From: Desulfotomaculum copahuensis
Lineage (GTDB): Bacteria > Bacillota > Desulfotomaculia > Desulfotomaculales > Desulfovirgulaceae
DNA length: 50,475 bases
Direction: 5' to 3'
NCBI RefSeq assembly: GCF_001655685.1
Contig: NZ_LYVF01000085.1
Span: forward strand, 1-50,475
In this document: in pieces, positions 39,837 to 48,608 of the stretch
Numbering within the stretch: the stretch's first letter is position 1
How the letters are laid out: each line of letters opens with the position of its first letter
Notes under the pieces: model-generated
The model's input: only the letters and a program-made list of their open reading frames with translations
Database searches by the model: none
Told to the model about the DNA's origin: nothing
Made by a program: the position numbers and the translations under genes

Positions 39837-41603
39837 TTATGTCCGTAATAATTTTCCAGGCAGTTCTTCATCCGGATCGACGGTGATCGTCCGCTGTCCG
39901 GTGTAAATCACATATCCCGGCCGGGCGCTTTTGGGCTTGCTCACATTTTTGCGTTCCGTGTAGTCCACCGGTACGTTCTGCGACTGGCGGGCGCGGCTGA
40001 AATAGGCGGCCAGGGAGGCGGCTTCAAACAGTGTCCGTTCCGGTACCGTTTTCCCCTCCGTACGGATGATCACATGCGAGCCGGGGATGTCTTTCGTATG
40101 CATCCAGATGTCGTTTCCCCCGGCCAGACGCAGGGTGAGGTAGTCGTTTTGCCGGTTGTTGCATCCCACCAGCACGGTCAGTCCGTCACTGGAGGTAAAA
40201 GCCAGCGGGGCGGGTTTTTCCCGCTCTTTTTTTTGCTGCCGGGCGGCCGGGGACGGTTTTATGTAATCCTGATCCACCAGTTCCCGGCGGATCTCCTCCA
40301 GTTCCGGCGCGGAAGCGGCCTGCAGCACGGCCGTTTCCACCCCCTGCAGGTAATCCAGTTCCGCCTTGGTATCCTGTGCCCTGTCGCGGGCGGCTTCCCG
40401 GGTGTGCCGTGCCTTGTTGTATTTTTTGAAATAAGCCTGGGCATTTTCAGCCGGCGTGAGCCGGGGGTCCAGGAGTATGTTCACCGTGCGTGCCCGGGAA
40501 TCGTAAAAGTTTTCCAGGGCGGCTTCGCGATCACCTTTTTCCAGCCGGTAAATGTTGGCCGTGATCAATTCGCCGTATAAGCGGTAATCTTCCGCCCGGG
40601 CCGCCCGGGACAGGCTTTCCTCCTGCAGGGCCAGCTTTTTGGCCAGGCGGCCGGTTTCGCGCCGGACCACGCTCAACAGGGACTGCCTTTGCGCTTCCCG
40701 GCGGTCCATTTCCTGCCGGCGGGCGAAAAAGGCGTCAACCAGTTCGTTCATCGTGCCGCTCTGGTGATCCATATTTTCATAATGAGTCAGGTCGACGGCG
40801 GCAAAATCCACCGGATCGCCCTTGCGGTCCGTAATCAGCGCCGGCTGGAAAACACCCCGTCCGGCCGGGACGGCGATTTGCTCCAGCGCCTGCCAGAGCA
40901 CCCGCAGTTCGTGTTCACCGCACCGGTCCAGGATGGTGCCGGCGGGCAGTCCGGCCCGGTAAACGATTTCTTTGGCCACCGGCGGGCTGATGCCGTCCAG
41001 GCGGCGCTGCAAGATGTCCTCCAGCCGTGTTTCCAGGGGCTGTTCCAGGATGATTTGGCGAAAGGCGTCTTCGTCGGCGGTCAGCGGATTCTGTTTGTGC
41101 TGTTCCGGCGGCGGTACATAGGGCCGTCCGGGCAACACTTCCCGGTGGCGGCTGACGGCGTGCGTGTACCGTTTGATGGCGTCGATGATCAGCCCGCTGC
41201 CGGGATCAACCAAAATGATATTGCTGTGCCGGCCCATAATTTCACAGATCAGGTGCCTGCTGGCCAATTCCCCCAGTTCATCCCGGCCTTCCACCCGTAT
41301 GGTGAGCACCCGGTCCAGGCCGGGCTGGTTAATTTGCCGGATGCGCGCCCCTTCCAGGTGTTTGCGCAGTACCATGCAGAAAAGGGGCGGTGCACAAGGG
41401 TTTTCCCGGCTGCGGGCGGTCAGGTGCACCCGGGCGTGGTAGGGATGGGCTGACAGGGTCAGGCGCAGCCGGCCGCCCGGCCGGTGTACGATCATGGCCA
41501 GTTCGTATGGGTCGGGCTGGTAAATACGGTCGATGCGCCCGCCGGTCAATGCCGCTTCCAGTTCCCGGCGCACGGCGGCCAGGACCAATCCGTCAAAAGG
41601 CAT
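39837..41603 (-). CDS. rqcH: Ribosome quality control protein RqcH (Rqc2/NFACT, FbpA-like)
   Basis: A 588-residue NFACT protein. It binds stalled 50S subunits with peptidyl-tRNA and adds C-terminal alanine tails; older names call it fibronectin-binding protein A. ATG 41603 (MPFDGLVLAAVRRELEAALT) is the family start; the ORF upstream of it is not conserved-looking. NFACT-N: GRIDRIYQPDPYELAMIVHR, then the HhH region (about 180-220). A long coiled-coil middle (about 260-430, KKLALQEESLSRAARAEDYR and onward) is followed by NFACT-R: GLTVLVGCNNRQNDYLTLRL and NDIWMHTKDIPGSHVIIRTE (DWxH-type motif). The ribosome site is weak (CGGACCGGA). Its promoter is not obvious. Confidence 0.93.
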   Translation of the reverse strand: MPFDGLVLAAVRRELEAALTGGRIDRIYQPDPYELAMIVHRPGGRLRLTLSAHPYHARVHLTARSRENPCAPPLFCMVLRKHLEGARIRQINQPGLDRVLTIRVEGRDELGELASRHLICEIMGRHSNIILVDPGSGLIIDAIKRYTHAVSRHREVLPGRPYVPPPEQHKQNPLTADEDAFRQIILEQPLETRLEDILQRRLDGISPPVAKEIVYRAGLPAGTILDRCGEHELRVLWQALEQIAVPAGRGVFQPALITDRKGDPVDFAAVDLTHYENMDHQSGTMNELVDAFFARRQEMDRREAQRQSLLSVVRRETGRLAKKLALQEESLSRAARAEDYRLYGELITANIYRLEKGDREAALENFYDSRARTVNILLDPRLTPAENAQAYFKKYNKARHTREAARDRAQDTKAELDYLQGVETAVLQAASAPELEEIRRELVDQDYIKPSPAARQQKKEREKPAPLAFTSSDGLTVLVGCNNRQNDYLTLRLAGGNDIWMHTKDIPGSHVIIRTEGKTVPERTLFEAASLAAYFSRARQSQNVPVDYTERKNVSKPKSARPGYVIYTGQRTITVDPDEELPGKLLRT

Positions 41604-42444
41604 GGATAGTCCGGTCCGTAAGAAGTTGCGGCACAGGCCGGGTTGACGTTCGAGCTTTTCCGGCCGGGAAAACTGCCGGCGTCCCGTTAGTGGCGTTCCC
41701 CCGGATCCTAAAGGCACCAGCCAGAATCCCGGCACTTTCCCGAAGCTGTCCGTCCGTCTGCCCCGTAACTTTTACGGCCGGTTTTGCACTCCCTTCCCGG
41801 TCGAAAGATGATCCCAGTATAGCATTGCGCCGGGAGCCGGTCAATGCTTGCTGAACCGGCTGCCGGGGAATAGAGCTCTTACGTATGGCTTCCGGCCGGA
41901 CGTCGGACATGTCATTACGCAGGGGAGCAATGGACGCAATCTCACCCTTTTCCGCCGCCGGGCGGCTGCAGCCGCCTGCCAGTTGAAGCCGGCCGCTGAC
42001 GGCTTGTATGACGCCGGTCCGGGAGCCAGCCGGGCAACCGGTGACAAGTAAACTCCAGGACTGACACATGAACTCCGAACCTGGCATTCTACCAGGTGCC
42101 GGAGGTATAATACCTGAATTTTCAGTGCGCGCATTAAAGCTAAAAGTCCTTTTCGAGGCAGGGCCGCAACGGTTTTTGATCCGTCAGTTCCAGGCAAACT
42201 TAAGCTCTGTGGTTTTCCATCGCCGGATATGATATGGTATCACCAGGCAACAACTTCAAATTTTGTTACCGGTGTCATTCATGTATTCTTTCTATTTTCC
42301 ATTTCCGTCACACTTTTTTGTTACCTTTTCAGTACTTCGCCCGTCTATCTATTCAGAAGGCAATCGGGAACCGTACACGGGCGCCCGGGTATGTACCGTC
42401 CGGAATATGGCGCGGTTGCACGGATTGCCGGAGGAGTGTTTCAG
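41604..42444. other. Long intergenic region between divergent rqcH and the sigma-factor operon
   Basis: An 841-base stretch without a supported gene; frames over 60 codons here lack ribosome sites and protein-like composition. It contains a 13-bp dyad AGGTAT-A-ATACCT (42103-42115) whose centre is a TATAAT box (42106-42111); a weak TGGCAT at 42082 could be the -35. This could be a regulated promoter for the sigma operon 330 bases downstream. The last 200 bases are AT-rich compared with neighbours. Confidence 0.45.
42103..42115. promoter_or_regulatory. Dyad over a TATAAT box
   Basis: AGGTATAATACCT is a perfect dyad around one central base and contains TATAAT. It resembles a regulator site over a -10 element; the partner -35 is weak (TGGCAT at 42082-42087, 18-base spacer), so the call is tentative. 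Confidence 0.35.
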
Positions 42445-42990
42445 TTGAAAACAAAAGAGGCACCGGAACGGGACGGGGAAGTTTCCTTCGGGGAACTTTA
42501 CGACCGGCATTTTAACGCCGTGAACCGGTATTTGCGTTACCGGATGGACAATTCCTGGGACGCCGACGATCTTACCGCGGCGGTATTTTTAAAGGCACTG
42601 GAGAACTTTCACCAGTTCCGCCGGGAGTCCAACTTTGCCGTCTGGCTTTTCCGCATCGCCCACAACGCCTATATTGATTACCTGCGCGGACGCCGGGAAA
42701 GAGTGTTTTCGGAAGATGAGCTGGCCCTGCTGGAAGCGCCTTCCGGTCCGGAAGAGGCACTTTTACACACCGAAGAAGTGCGGCAGCTCAAAGACATGCT
42801 GCGCCGCCTGCCTCCGGAACAGCGGGATGTGATTTCCCTGCGCTACGCCGGCGAATTGAAGTTCGGCCAGATTGCCCCGGTGCTGGGTAAATCGGAGGCG
42901 GCGGTGCGGATGATCCATCACCGGGCGCTCAAGACGCTGCGGGCAAATTATTCCGGGCATGGGGAGGAGGCGGGGAAAATTGTGCGCTGA
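42445..42990 (+). CDS. RNA polymerase sigma-70 factor, ECF type
   Basis: A 181-residue sigma factor with only regions 2 and 4, as in ECF sigmas. TTG 42445 (MKTKEAPERDGEVSFGELYD) has GGAGGAG eight bases upstream; the 72 codons before it look non-coding. Region 2: VNRYLRYRMDNSWDADDLTA, then VFLKALENFHQFRRESNFAV and WLFRIAHNAYIDYLRGRRER. Region 4: LKDMLRRLPPEQRDVISLRY, then GQIAPVLGKSEAAVRMIHHR (helix-turn-helix). It overlaps the next gene, a membrane protein likely to restrain it. The target promoters could include that of this operon. Confidence 0.93.
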   Translation: MKTKEAPERDGEVSFGELYDRHFNAVNRYLRYRMDNSWDADDLTAAVFLKALENFHQFRRESNFAVWLFRIAHNAYIDYLRGRRERVFSEDELALLEAPSGPEEALLHTEEVRQLKDMLRRLPPEQRDVISLRYAGELKFGQIAPVLGKSEAAVRMIHHRALKTLRANYSGHGEEAGKIVR

Positions 42991-44449
42991 TAGTGCGAAT
43001 AACGGTAAAGGTCCGGATAAAATCACACCGCTGGATGACCATCGCAACAAATGGGATAACCGGGGGGAGGATAATCCGATCCAGGATGAAGGTTCACTGG
43101 GTGAACTGCTGGTCCATATGCGCAAGGTGCGCGAGGCCGTACCGGTCAATATGCGGCTCAGGGAAGAGTTGAAGGCTCGGCTGTCCCGGATGCAGGCCGC
43201 GGACGGCGCGGGCCTGTCACCGGCGGCCGGTGAAGGCGCGGATATTCACCGGCCGGCGGCGGCCGGTGAAGGCGGGTTTGCATCCCCCGCCCGGAAGGTG
43301 TTCCACCCCGGGTGGAAGTCTTATTGGTGGTTGCTGCCGGTGGTGGCGTTGCTCCTGCTGGCCGGTTGCTGGCTTTACCGTTCCACTCTTGCGCCCAAAA
43401 TACTGGTGGCGGGGCCGGTCAATGAAATCAGCCGCTTCTGGCTGGAAAACCATCCGCTGGAATTTGCCTGCGCACCCGGCGGCCGCGGCTATCTGGCCGT
43501 ACGGGGCGGCGCTTTGATCCTGCTGGATCGGTACGGTAATCAAACCGGGATGATCAAACCCCCCGGCGGGGGATCCTATGCCTCACCCGCGCTCACCCGG
43601 TCTGGCGGACAGCTGGCGCTGGTGCGCAACCGCGCCGGCGGGGGGGCGGAGATTATCACGGCGTCCATGCCGGCGGCGCCCCTGGAGCCAAATACCCTGC
43701 CGGAAGTAAAGGCGGCTCTGGACAAAGCCGTGACCATGCTGCAGGCGGGGCCGGGTGAAACCCTGTCCGGCCTGGCCTGGTCGCCTGACGGCAAAACCCT
43801 GGCCTGTACCCTGGGCCGTCCCGGCGGCGGGGAAGATGTCTACCTGCTGGCTGAAGGCAAAAAGCCGGTTTCCCCGGGGGCGGGCGGACATCCGGCCTGG
43901 TCGCCGGACGGCTCCCACCTGGTGGTGGAGCGCAGCGGTGCCGGCGGACAGCCGGAGTTGTGGCTGCTTGCCGCCGGCGGCGGCGCCGCCCGTCAACTGG
44001 GACCGGGGCGGCAGCCGGCCTGGGGACCGCAGGGTTTCCTGGCCTTCATTGGGGAGAAAACTGTCGAGCAGGTGCTCACCTACAGCCCGGACGGATCACC
44101 CCTGTTCACCGTGCGTCAGCGGCAGGGGGAAATCAGAACCATCTATTTGGGTGCGGCCGGCAAACCGCCCTCGGTACGGGCGGATGAAAAATCATCGCCG
44201 GCCGGCCGGCTGCTGCTGGCTCCGGATGGCAACCCCGGGGCGGCCGGTTTGAACTGGTTGCGGCAAATGGAGAGCCAGGGCGTGCGCGAACCGCGCACAC
44301 TTTTGCTCAATCAGTTGGACAGTTTCCAGGACCTGCACTTCAGTCCCGGCGGCAATAGCCTGCTGGTGGCCCGCCGGGACGGGGGGATGGTGTCGCTGGT
44401 ACAGGTGGAGTTGCAGGAAAAAACATCCGGACGGGGTGAAGAAAATTGA
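42980..44449 (+). CDS. Membrane-anchored beta-propeller protein, probable anti-sigma factor
   Basis: A 489-residue protein starting at TTG 42980 (MCADSANNGKGPDKITPLDD), overlapping the sigma gene by 11 bases; GGAGGAGGCGGGG is the ribosome site. The N-terminal ~110 residues are cytosolic and polar with a helix EGSLGELLVHMRKVREAVPV that could grip the sigma factor. A single transmembrane segment WWLLPVVALLLLAGCWLYRS (about 115-135) follows. The outer part has TolB/WD40-like blades: LAWSPDGKTLACTL, HPAWSPDGSHLVVERSGAGG and FSPGGNSLLVARRDGG. Cytosolic segment, one TM and sensor-like outer domain are the layout of anti-sigma factors, but no ZAS motif (HxxxCxxC) is visible, so the role is inferred. 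Confidence 0.75.
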   Translation: MCADSANNGKGPDKITPLDDHRNKWDNRGEDNPIQDEGSLGELLVHMRKVREAVPVNMRLREELKARLSRMQAADGAGLSPAAGEGADIHRPAAAGEGGFASPARKVFHPGWKSYWWLLPVVALLLLAGCWLYRSTLAPKILVAGPVNEISRFWLENHPLEFACAPGGRGYLAVRGGALILLDRYGNQTGMIKPPGGGSYASPALTRSGGQLALVRNRAGGGAEIITASMPAAPLEPNTLPEVKAALDKAVTMLQAGPGETLSGLAWSPDGKTLACTLGRPGGGEDVYLLAEGKKPVSPGAGGHPAWSPDGSHLVVERSGAGGQPELWLLAAGGGAARQLGPGRQPAWGPQGFLAFIGEKTVEQVLTYSPDGSPLFTVRQRQGEIRTIYLGAAGKPPSVRADEKSSPAGRLLLAPDGNPGAAGLNWLRQMESQGVREPRTLLLNQLDSFQDLHFSPGGNSLLVARRDGGMVSLVQVELQEKTSGRGEEN

Positions 44450-46806
44450 GAGGGAAAATGCGGTTTTTCAGCGGCGGCTTGCTCTGCGCCATTCTGGCCG
44501 TGTTTTTGCTGGCCGCGGTCACGCCGGCTTTTGCAGACACCGCCGTGGGGATGAAAGTGCTCCCCGGTCTGGGTGGGTTGTACAAGTTGAATCAACCGCT
44601 GGCGCTGGAGGTTGCGGTGGATAACCCGGGGCCGGGGTTCACGGGGACCATTACGGTGGTACAGAAGGGTGAACAGCCGGGCGGCCGGCCGGATCTGCCC
44701 CGGGTGGCCATAAACGCGGATGTCCCGGCCAACAGCAGCAAGCAGTTCCGCCTGGTCATCCCGGGAGAGCTGGCCTTCACCCGGCCGGTGGTGCAGCTGG
44801 TTTCCGGCGGCCGGGCACTGGCCGAATCCCGGGTGGAAGGCGCGGCCGTGGATGGCGCCAACCGGGTGATCCTGGCCCTGGGCCGGGATATCGCCGGCGG
44901 CGGGCTGCAGGCCTGGTTATCCGAAGGCCCCGGCGCGCAAACAAACCTGAAATATTTATCCGCCGCCGGGCTGCCGGCGAACAGCCTGCTGCTGGGCACG
45001 GCGGATGTAATTATGATCAACCCCGCTGCTGTAGCTGCCTTGAATGCACAGCAGGTGCACGCAATCAAGGAATGGGTGAACCTGGGCGGCACACTGGTGC
45101 TCTTCGGCGGTGCGGGGGCCGGCGAAGGGGGCGCTTTTGCCGGTGTCAGCCCGGTGCTGGTTACCGGCAATCAAATGGTGGACGGAAAATTGGGCGGCCT
45201 GCGCTCCGGCGGGCCGCTGGCGGTGGCTGCCGGCCGGCTGGTGGCCGGCCGGGCGCTGGTTGTGGATGACGGTGTCCCCGTGCTGGCCCGCCGGCAACTG
45301 GGGTGGGGGGAAGTGGTCTATTGCGGCGCCGCCGCCGGCGATTTGGGCGGCAGCGCGCGGGGTGTCTGGTCCGCCCTATTGCAAAACGCCGTACCGGTAA
45401 CGGGGGTTGATCATTCACCGCCGGACAGCGTCACCGTCCCGGCGGCCGGTGTCAAAAACCTGCCCCTGCGGGGTTTCTACCCCGTGATGACTCAGGCCGC
45501 CAATCAACTGGCCGGACCCAGCGCCTACATTCCCCAGCTGGCCGGACCGCCGGCGCCGGTACTGGTTCTGTTGTGGCTGGCCTACACGGCGGCGGTGGGA
45601 CCGTTGCTTTATTACCTCCTGCGCCGGTCCGGCCGCCGTGATTGGGCCTGGGCGCTGGTGCCGGCGGGAGCGCTGGTGGCGGCCGGCGGGTTTTACCTGT
45701 TTACACCGGCCGTCCGGATTCCTGGTTGCCTGACCCAGACACTGTCCGTGGTGGATATTTTATCGCCGGATCTGGCCGCGGTGCGCTCCGGAGCCAGTAT
45801 TGTGGCCGCCAAAGGCGGTGAACTGACAGTGCATGTCGCCCCGGGCTTTATTGCCGGACCGGCCGTCGGCTATGCGTCCGGCGCCTCCCCCGGTCTGGTG
45901 CAGGAAAATGGTGAGCAGAGCACGGTCGGCTTTGGCCGGGTTCAATACAATTCCCTGCGCCAGGTTTATGCGTACGGGCTGCAGCGGAACCGGGGGAGCA
46001 TCGCCGGCCGGCTCTATCTGGAGGGGAAAAGGATTAAAGGCGATTTGGTGAACAAGACCGGGCTGGATCTGCGGGACTGCAAACTGATTCTGGGCGGCCG
46101 GGTGATCCAGGCCGGCAGCCTGCCGGCCAGGGGTACGCTGCACATTGATGAAGCGCTGGCCGGGAGCGGTCCGGCGCCCGGCAATGAGGCGCTGATTGCA
46201 GAACTGATTGGCGGCGGCGGCCGGCGGCCGGGGGAACCCTTTTTCCGGGAACGGCAGATGCTGGGTGCCGGTCTGCGCGGTGACAGTCCGGGTCCGGCGG
46301 GCATCCAGTTTACCGGCTGGCACGACGGGGCGCCGGGATTATTCCAGGTGGCGGGTAAGGACAGCCGGAGTAAGGACTACGGTCTGACCCTGGTTGAACA
46401 GGCAATTGAACTGAACGTGCCCGCCGGCCGGTTTTACCTCCCGGCCGGACTGGTCAAGCCGCGTACCGGTGAATTGGGCTACGTCTCCACTCCGGAAAAC
46501 GGCGGGAAAGTGTCATATGGTTCGATCCCCCTGGTGTACAATATTGGCGGTGTGCTGACCGGCAAACAGTTTAAGATTACAGCCCTGGATATTCAGTATA
46601 GCAGCGGGCAATTCGACCTGCCGGTGGAAATATACAACTACCGGGAAGACAAATGGGAGCAGTTGCCCGATGGCGGCAGGCGGATCACCGGTGCGGAGCT
46701 GTCCCGTTATCTGTCCGGCAATGAAGTCCGGCTCAAGGTAGCCGGCGGATCACGGGGACCCTACCCGGTATGGCCGGGTTTGGCGGTGGAAGGGGTGGTT
46801 TACTGA
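44446..46806 (+). CDS. Large secreted/membrane protein with signal peptide and two TM segments
   Basis: A 786-residue protein; TTG 44446 overlaps the previous stop, while ATG 44458 is an alternative four codons later. The N-terminus is a signal peptide (MRFFSGGLLCAILAVFLLAA followed by VTPAFA-D). The outer part (about 30-365) has beta-rich domains and a GATase1-like segment: MINPAAVAALNAQQVHAIKE and then WVNLGGTLVLFGGAG. Two transmembrane helices at about 372-392 (VLVLLWLAYTAAVGPLLYYL) and 398-420 (WALVPAGALVAAGGFYLF) are followed by another outer beta-rich region to the end. Layout resembles GldG-like components that work with ABC exporters. No family is certain. Overlaps the ABC ATPase start. 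Confidence 0.65.
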   Translation: MRGKMRFFSGGLLCAILAVFLLAAVTPAFADTAVGMKVLPGLGGLYKLNQPLALEVAVDNPGPGFTGTITVVQKGEQPGGRPDLPRVAINADVPANSSKQFRLVIPGELAFTRPVVQLVSGGRALAESRVEGAAVDGANRVILALGRDIAGGGLQAWLSEGPGAQTNLKYLSAAGLPANSLLLGTADVIMINPAAVAALNAQQVHAIKEWVNLGGTLVLFGGAGAGEGGAFAGVSPVLVTGNQMVDGKLGGLRSGGPLAVAAGRLVAGRALVVDDGVPVLARRQLGWGEVVYCGAAAGDLGGSARGVWSALLQNAVPVTGVDHSPPDSVTVPAAGVKNLPLRGFYPVMTQAANQLAGPSAYIPQLAGPPAPVLVLLWLAYTAAVGPLLYYLLRRSGRRDWAWALVPAGALVAAGGFYLFTPAVRIPGCLTQTLSVVDILSPDLAAVRSGASIVAAKGGELTVHVAPGFIAGPAVGYASGASPGLVQENGEQSTVGFGRVQYNSLRQVYAYGLQRNRGSIAGRLYLEGKRIKGDLVNKTGLDLRDCKLILGGRVIQAGSLPARGTLHIDEALAGSGPAPGNEALIAELIGGGGRRPGEPFFRERQMLGAGLRGDSPGPAGIQFTGWHDGAPGLFQVAGKDSRSKDYGLTLVEQAIELNVPAGRFYLPAGLVKPRTGELGYVSTPENGGKVSYGSIPLVYNIGGVLTGKQFKITALDIQYSSGQFDLPVEIYNYREDKWEQLPDGGRRITGAELSRYLSGNEVRLKVAGGSRGPYPVWPGLAVEGVVY

Positions 46807-47747
46807 TGATCCGGTTTGACGGGGTAAGCAAAGCTTTCGGGGCGACCCGGGCACTGGACGGTTTCAGCCTGGCCGCCGGCCGGGGGCTGGTTTACGGGCT
46901 GATCGGTCCCAACGGCGCCGGCAAGACCACGGCCATGAGCATCCTGGCCACCCTGCTTTTGCCTGACGCGGGCACGGCCACGGTGGACGGCCTGAACGTG
47001 GTGGACCGGGCGGCGGAGGTGCGCGGCCGGATCGGATATATGCCGGACTTCTTCGGTGTTTACGACGGCCTGCGGGCCGGTGAATACCTGGAATTTTTCG
47101 CCGCCGCCCATCAAATTCCCGTTCAGCGGCGGCCCGGTCTGGTCAAAACACTGCTCGAACTGGTCAACCTGCCGGACAAGGCCGGCGTCTACGTGGATTC
47201 CCTTTCACGCGGCATGAAGCAACGGCTCGCCCTGGCCCGCTGCCTGGTGCACGACCCGGATGTACTGATCCTGGACGAACCGGCTTCCGGCCTGGATCCG
47301 CGGGCGCGGGCGGAAATGAAGGAAATTATCCGGCAGCTTAAGCGGCTGGACAAAACGGTGTTGATCAGTTCCCACATCCTGCCCGAACTGGCCGAAATCT
47401 GCGACCGGGTGGCTATTATGGAGGCGGGAAAACTGGTTGTCAGTGGTCCGGTGGCGGAGATCACCGCCGTGTCGCAGGGCGCCAGGCGGCTTTGCATCGA
47501 GGTTCTGGACCGGGCGACGGAACTGGCAGGCTTTTTATCCACCCGGCCCGGGGTGAGCGAAGCACATGCGGATGGAACAGCGGCCGGATTTTTCTTCAGC
47601 GGGGACAGGAAGGAACAGGCCGCGCTTCTGCAGGCCGTTATAGAAGGCGGCTGGTCCGTGGTGGAGTGCGGCGAGGTGCGGCGCAACCTGGAAGAGGTTT
47701 TCATGGCTGTCACCGGTGAGGGGGGTGAAAATATTGACGGAAATTAA
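46806..47747 (+). CDS. ABC transporter ATP-binding protein
   Basis: A 313-residue ABC ATPase. ATG 46806 (MIRFDGVSKAFGATRALDGF) shares the last base of the previous stop. Walker A is GPNGAGKTTAMSIL (about residues 35-48), the signature LSRGMKQRLALARCL (about 131), Walker B VLILDEPASGLDP (about 152), and the H-loop ISSHILPELAEI. The C-terminal extension (about 225-313) contains a helical region typical of CcmA/GldA-type exporters of DrrA kind. It pairs with the permease that follows and overlaps it by 14 bases. Confidence 0.95.
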   Translation: MIRFDGVSKAFGATRALDGFSLAAGRGLVYGLIGPNGAGKTTAMSILATLLLPDAGTATVDGLNVVDRAAEVRGRIGYMPDFFGVYDGLRAGEYLEFFAAAHQIPVQRRPGLVKTLLELVNLPDKAGVYVDSLSRGMKQRLALARCLVHDPDVLILDEPASGLDPRARAEMKEIIRQLKRLDKTVLISSHILPELAEICDRVAIMEAGKLVVSGPVAEITAVSQGARRLCIEVLDRATELAGFLSTRPGVSEAHADGTAAGFFFSGDRKEQAALLQAVIEGGWSVVECGEVRRNLEEVFMAVTGEGGENIDGN

Positions 47748-48564
47748 CCCGGTATTGCTCAAAGAGCTGCGCCAGCGCTTTCGCACTGACAAAACACCCT
47801 GGCTGTTGTCCCTTTACCTGCTGGTGATCGGCTTCTTCGTGCTCGGCTTCATGTATCTGAACTGGCGGCAATTGCCCGGTATCTTCCAGCCCAACAGCAG
47901 CCATGTGTTATTTGTGATGCTTTGCATCACCCAGCTGGTGCTGCTCGGTTTTGTGGTGCCGGGCCTGACCGCAAGCGTAATCAGCGGGGAGCGGGAGCGG
48001 CAGACATTGAACGTGCTGCTGACCACCCGCCTGACTACGCGGCAGATCATCTGGAGCAAGCTGGTTTCCTCCTGTGCCTTTGTGGTCCTGCTCATTTTGG
48101 CCACCCTGCCCCTGTACAGCATTGTCTTCATGTCCGGCGGCATCGCTCCGGGGCAGGTACTGGGGGTATTCGGATTCTACCTGGTGACCGTGTTTCTCTT
48201 CGGCAGCATTGGCGTGACCTGTTCCTCTTTTTTCAAAAAAACCAGCGTGAGCACTGTCACGGCCTACGGTCTGGCCTTCGCCTTCTCGGCCGGCACCGGT
48301 TTTCTGGCGGCATTTTTGTATGAAACGAGCCGTGCCAATCACGTCAACTGGAATCCGGCCGCCTGGACCGGATTTACCGCCGGGGTGGTGGAATTTTTGC
48401 AGCACATCAATCCGGTCTTTGTATTGATGGAAATCATGGGTGAAAAAGGGATCCTCACCGGGGTGAATTTCGGCCTGCCCGGCTGGGGCATCTACAGCAT
48501 CGTCTGCCTGGCCGCCGGAATCCTGCTCCTGCGCTGGAGCGCCCGCCTGCTCCGGGCAAAATAA
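47734..48564 (+). CDS. ABC-2-type transporter permease
   Basis: A 276-residue membrane protein with about six hydrophobic helices, for instance WLLSLYLLVIGFFVLGFMYL, LFVMLCITQLVLLGFVVPGL, VLLILATLPLYSIVFMSGGI, VFGFYLVTVFLFGSIGVTCS and WGIYSIVCLAAGILLLRWSA. The start MTEINPVLLKELRQRFRTDK is the usual beginning of ABC-2 permeases (NPVLxKELR). I chose TTG 47734 after GAGGGGGGTGA; GTG starts at 47716 and 47725 are alternatives. Together with the ATPase it makes an exporter; the substrate may be a lipid, peptide or envelope component. The EMIG-type motif SGERERQTLNVLLTTRLTTR is the coupling helix region. Confidence 0.9.
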   Translation: MTEINPVLLKELRQRFRTDKTPWLLSLYLLVIGFFVLGFMYLNWRQLPGIFQPNSSHVLFVMLCITQLVLLGFVVPGLTASVISGERERQTLNVLLTTRLTTRQIIWSKLVSSCAFVVLLILATLPLYSIVFMSGGIAPGQVLGVFGFYLVTVFLFGSIGVTCSSFFKKTSVSTVTAYGLAFAFSAGTGFLAAFLYETSRANHVNWNPAAWTGFTAGVVEFLQHINPVFVLMEIMGEKGILTGVNFGLPGWGIYSIVCLAAGILLLRWSARLLRAK

Positions 48565-48608
48565 CCGGGTTGACCGGAAAAAACTATTTTCCAAAGGGGA
48601 GATGTATC

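Noticed and set aside
41848-42051. 67-codon plus-strand frame between rqcH and the sigma gene
   Set aside because: Arg/Ala-rich with no ribosome site or protein-like pattern.
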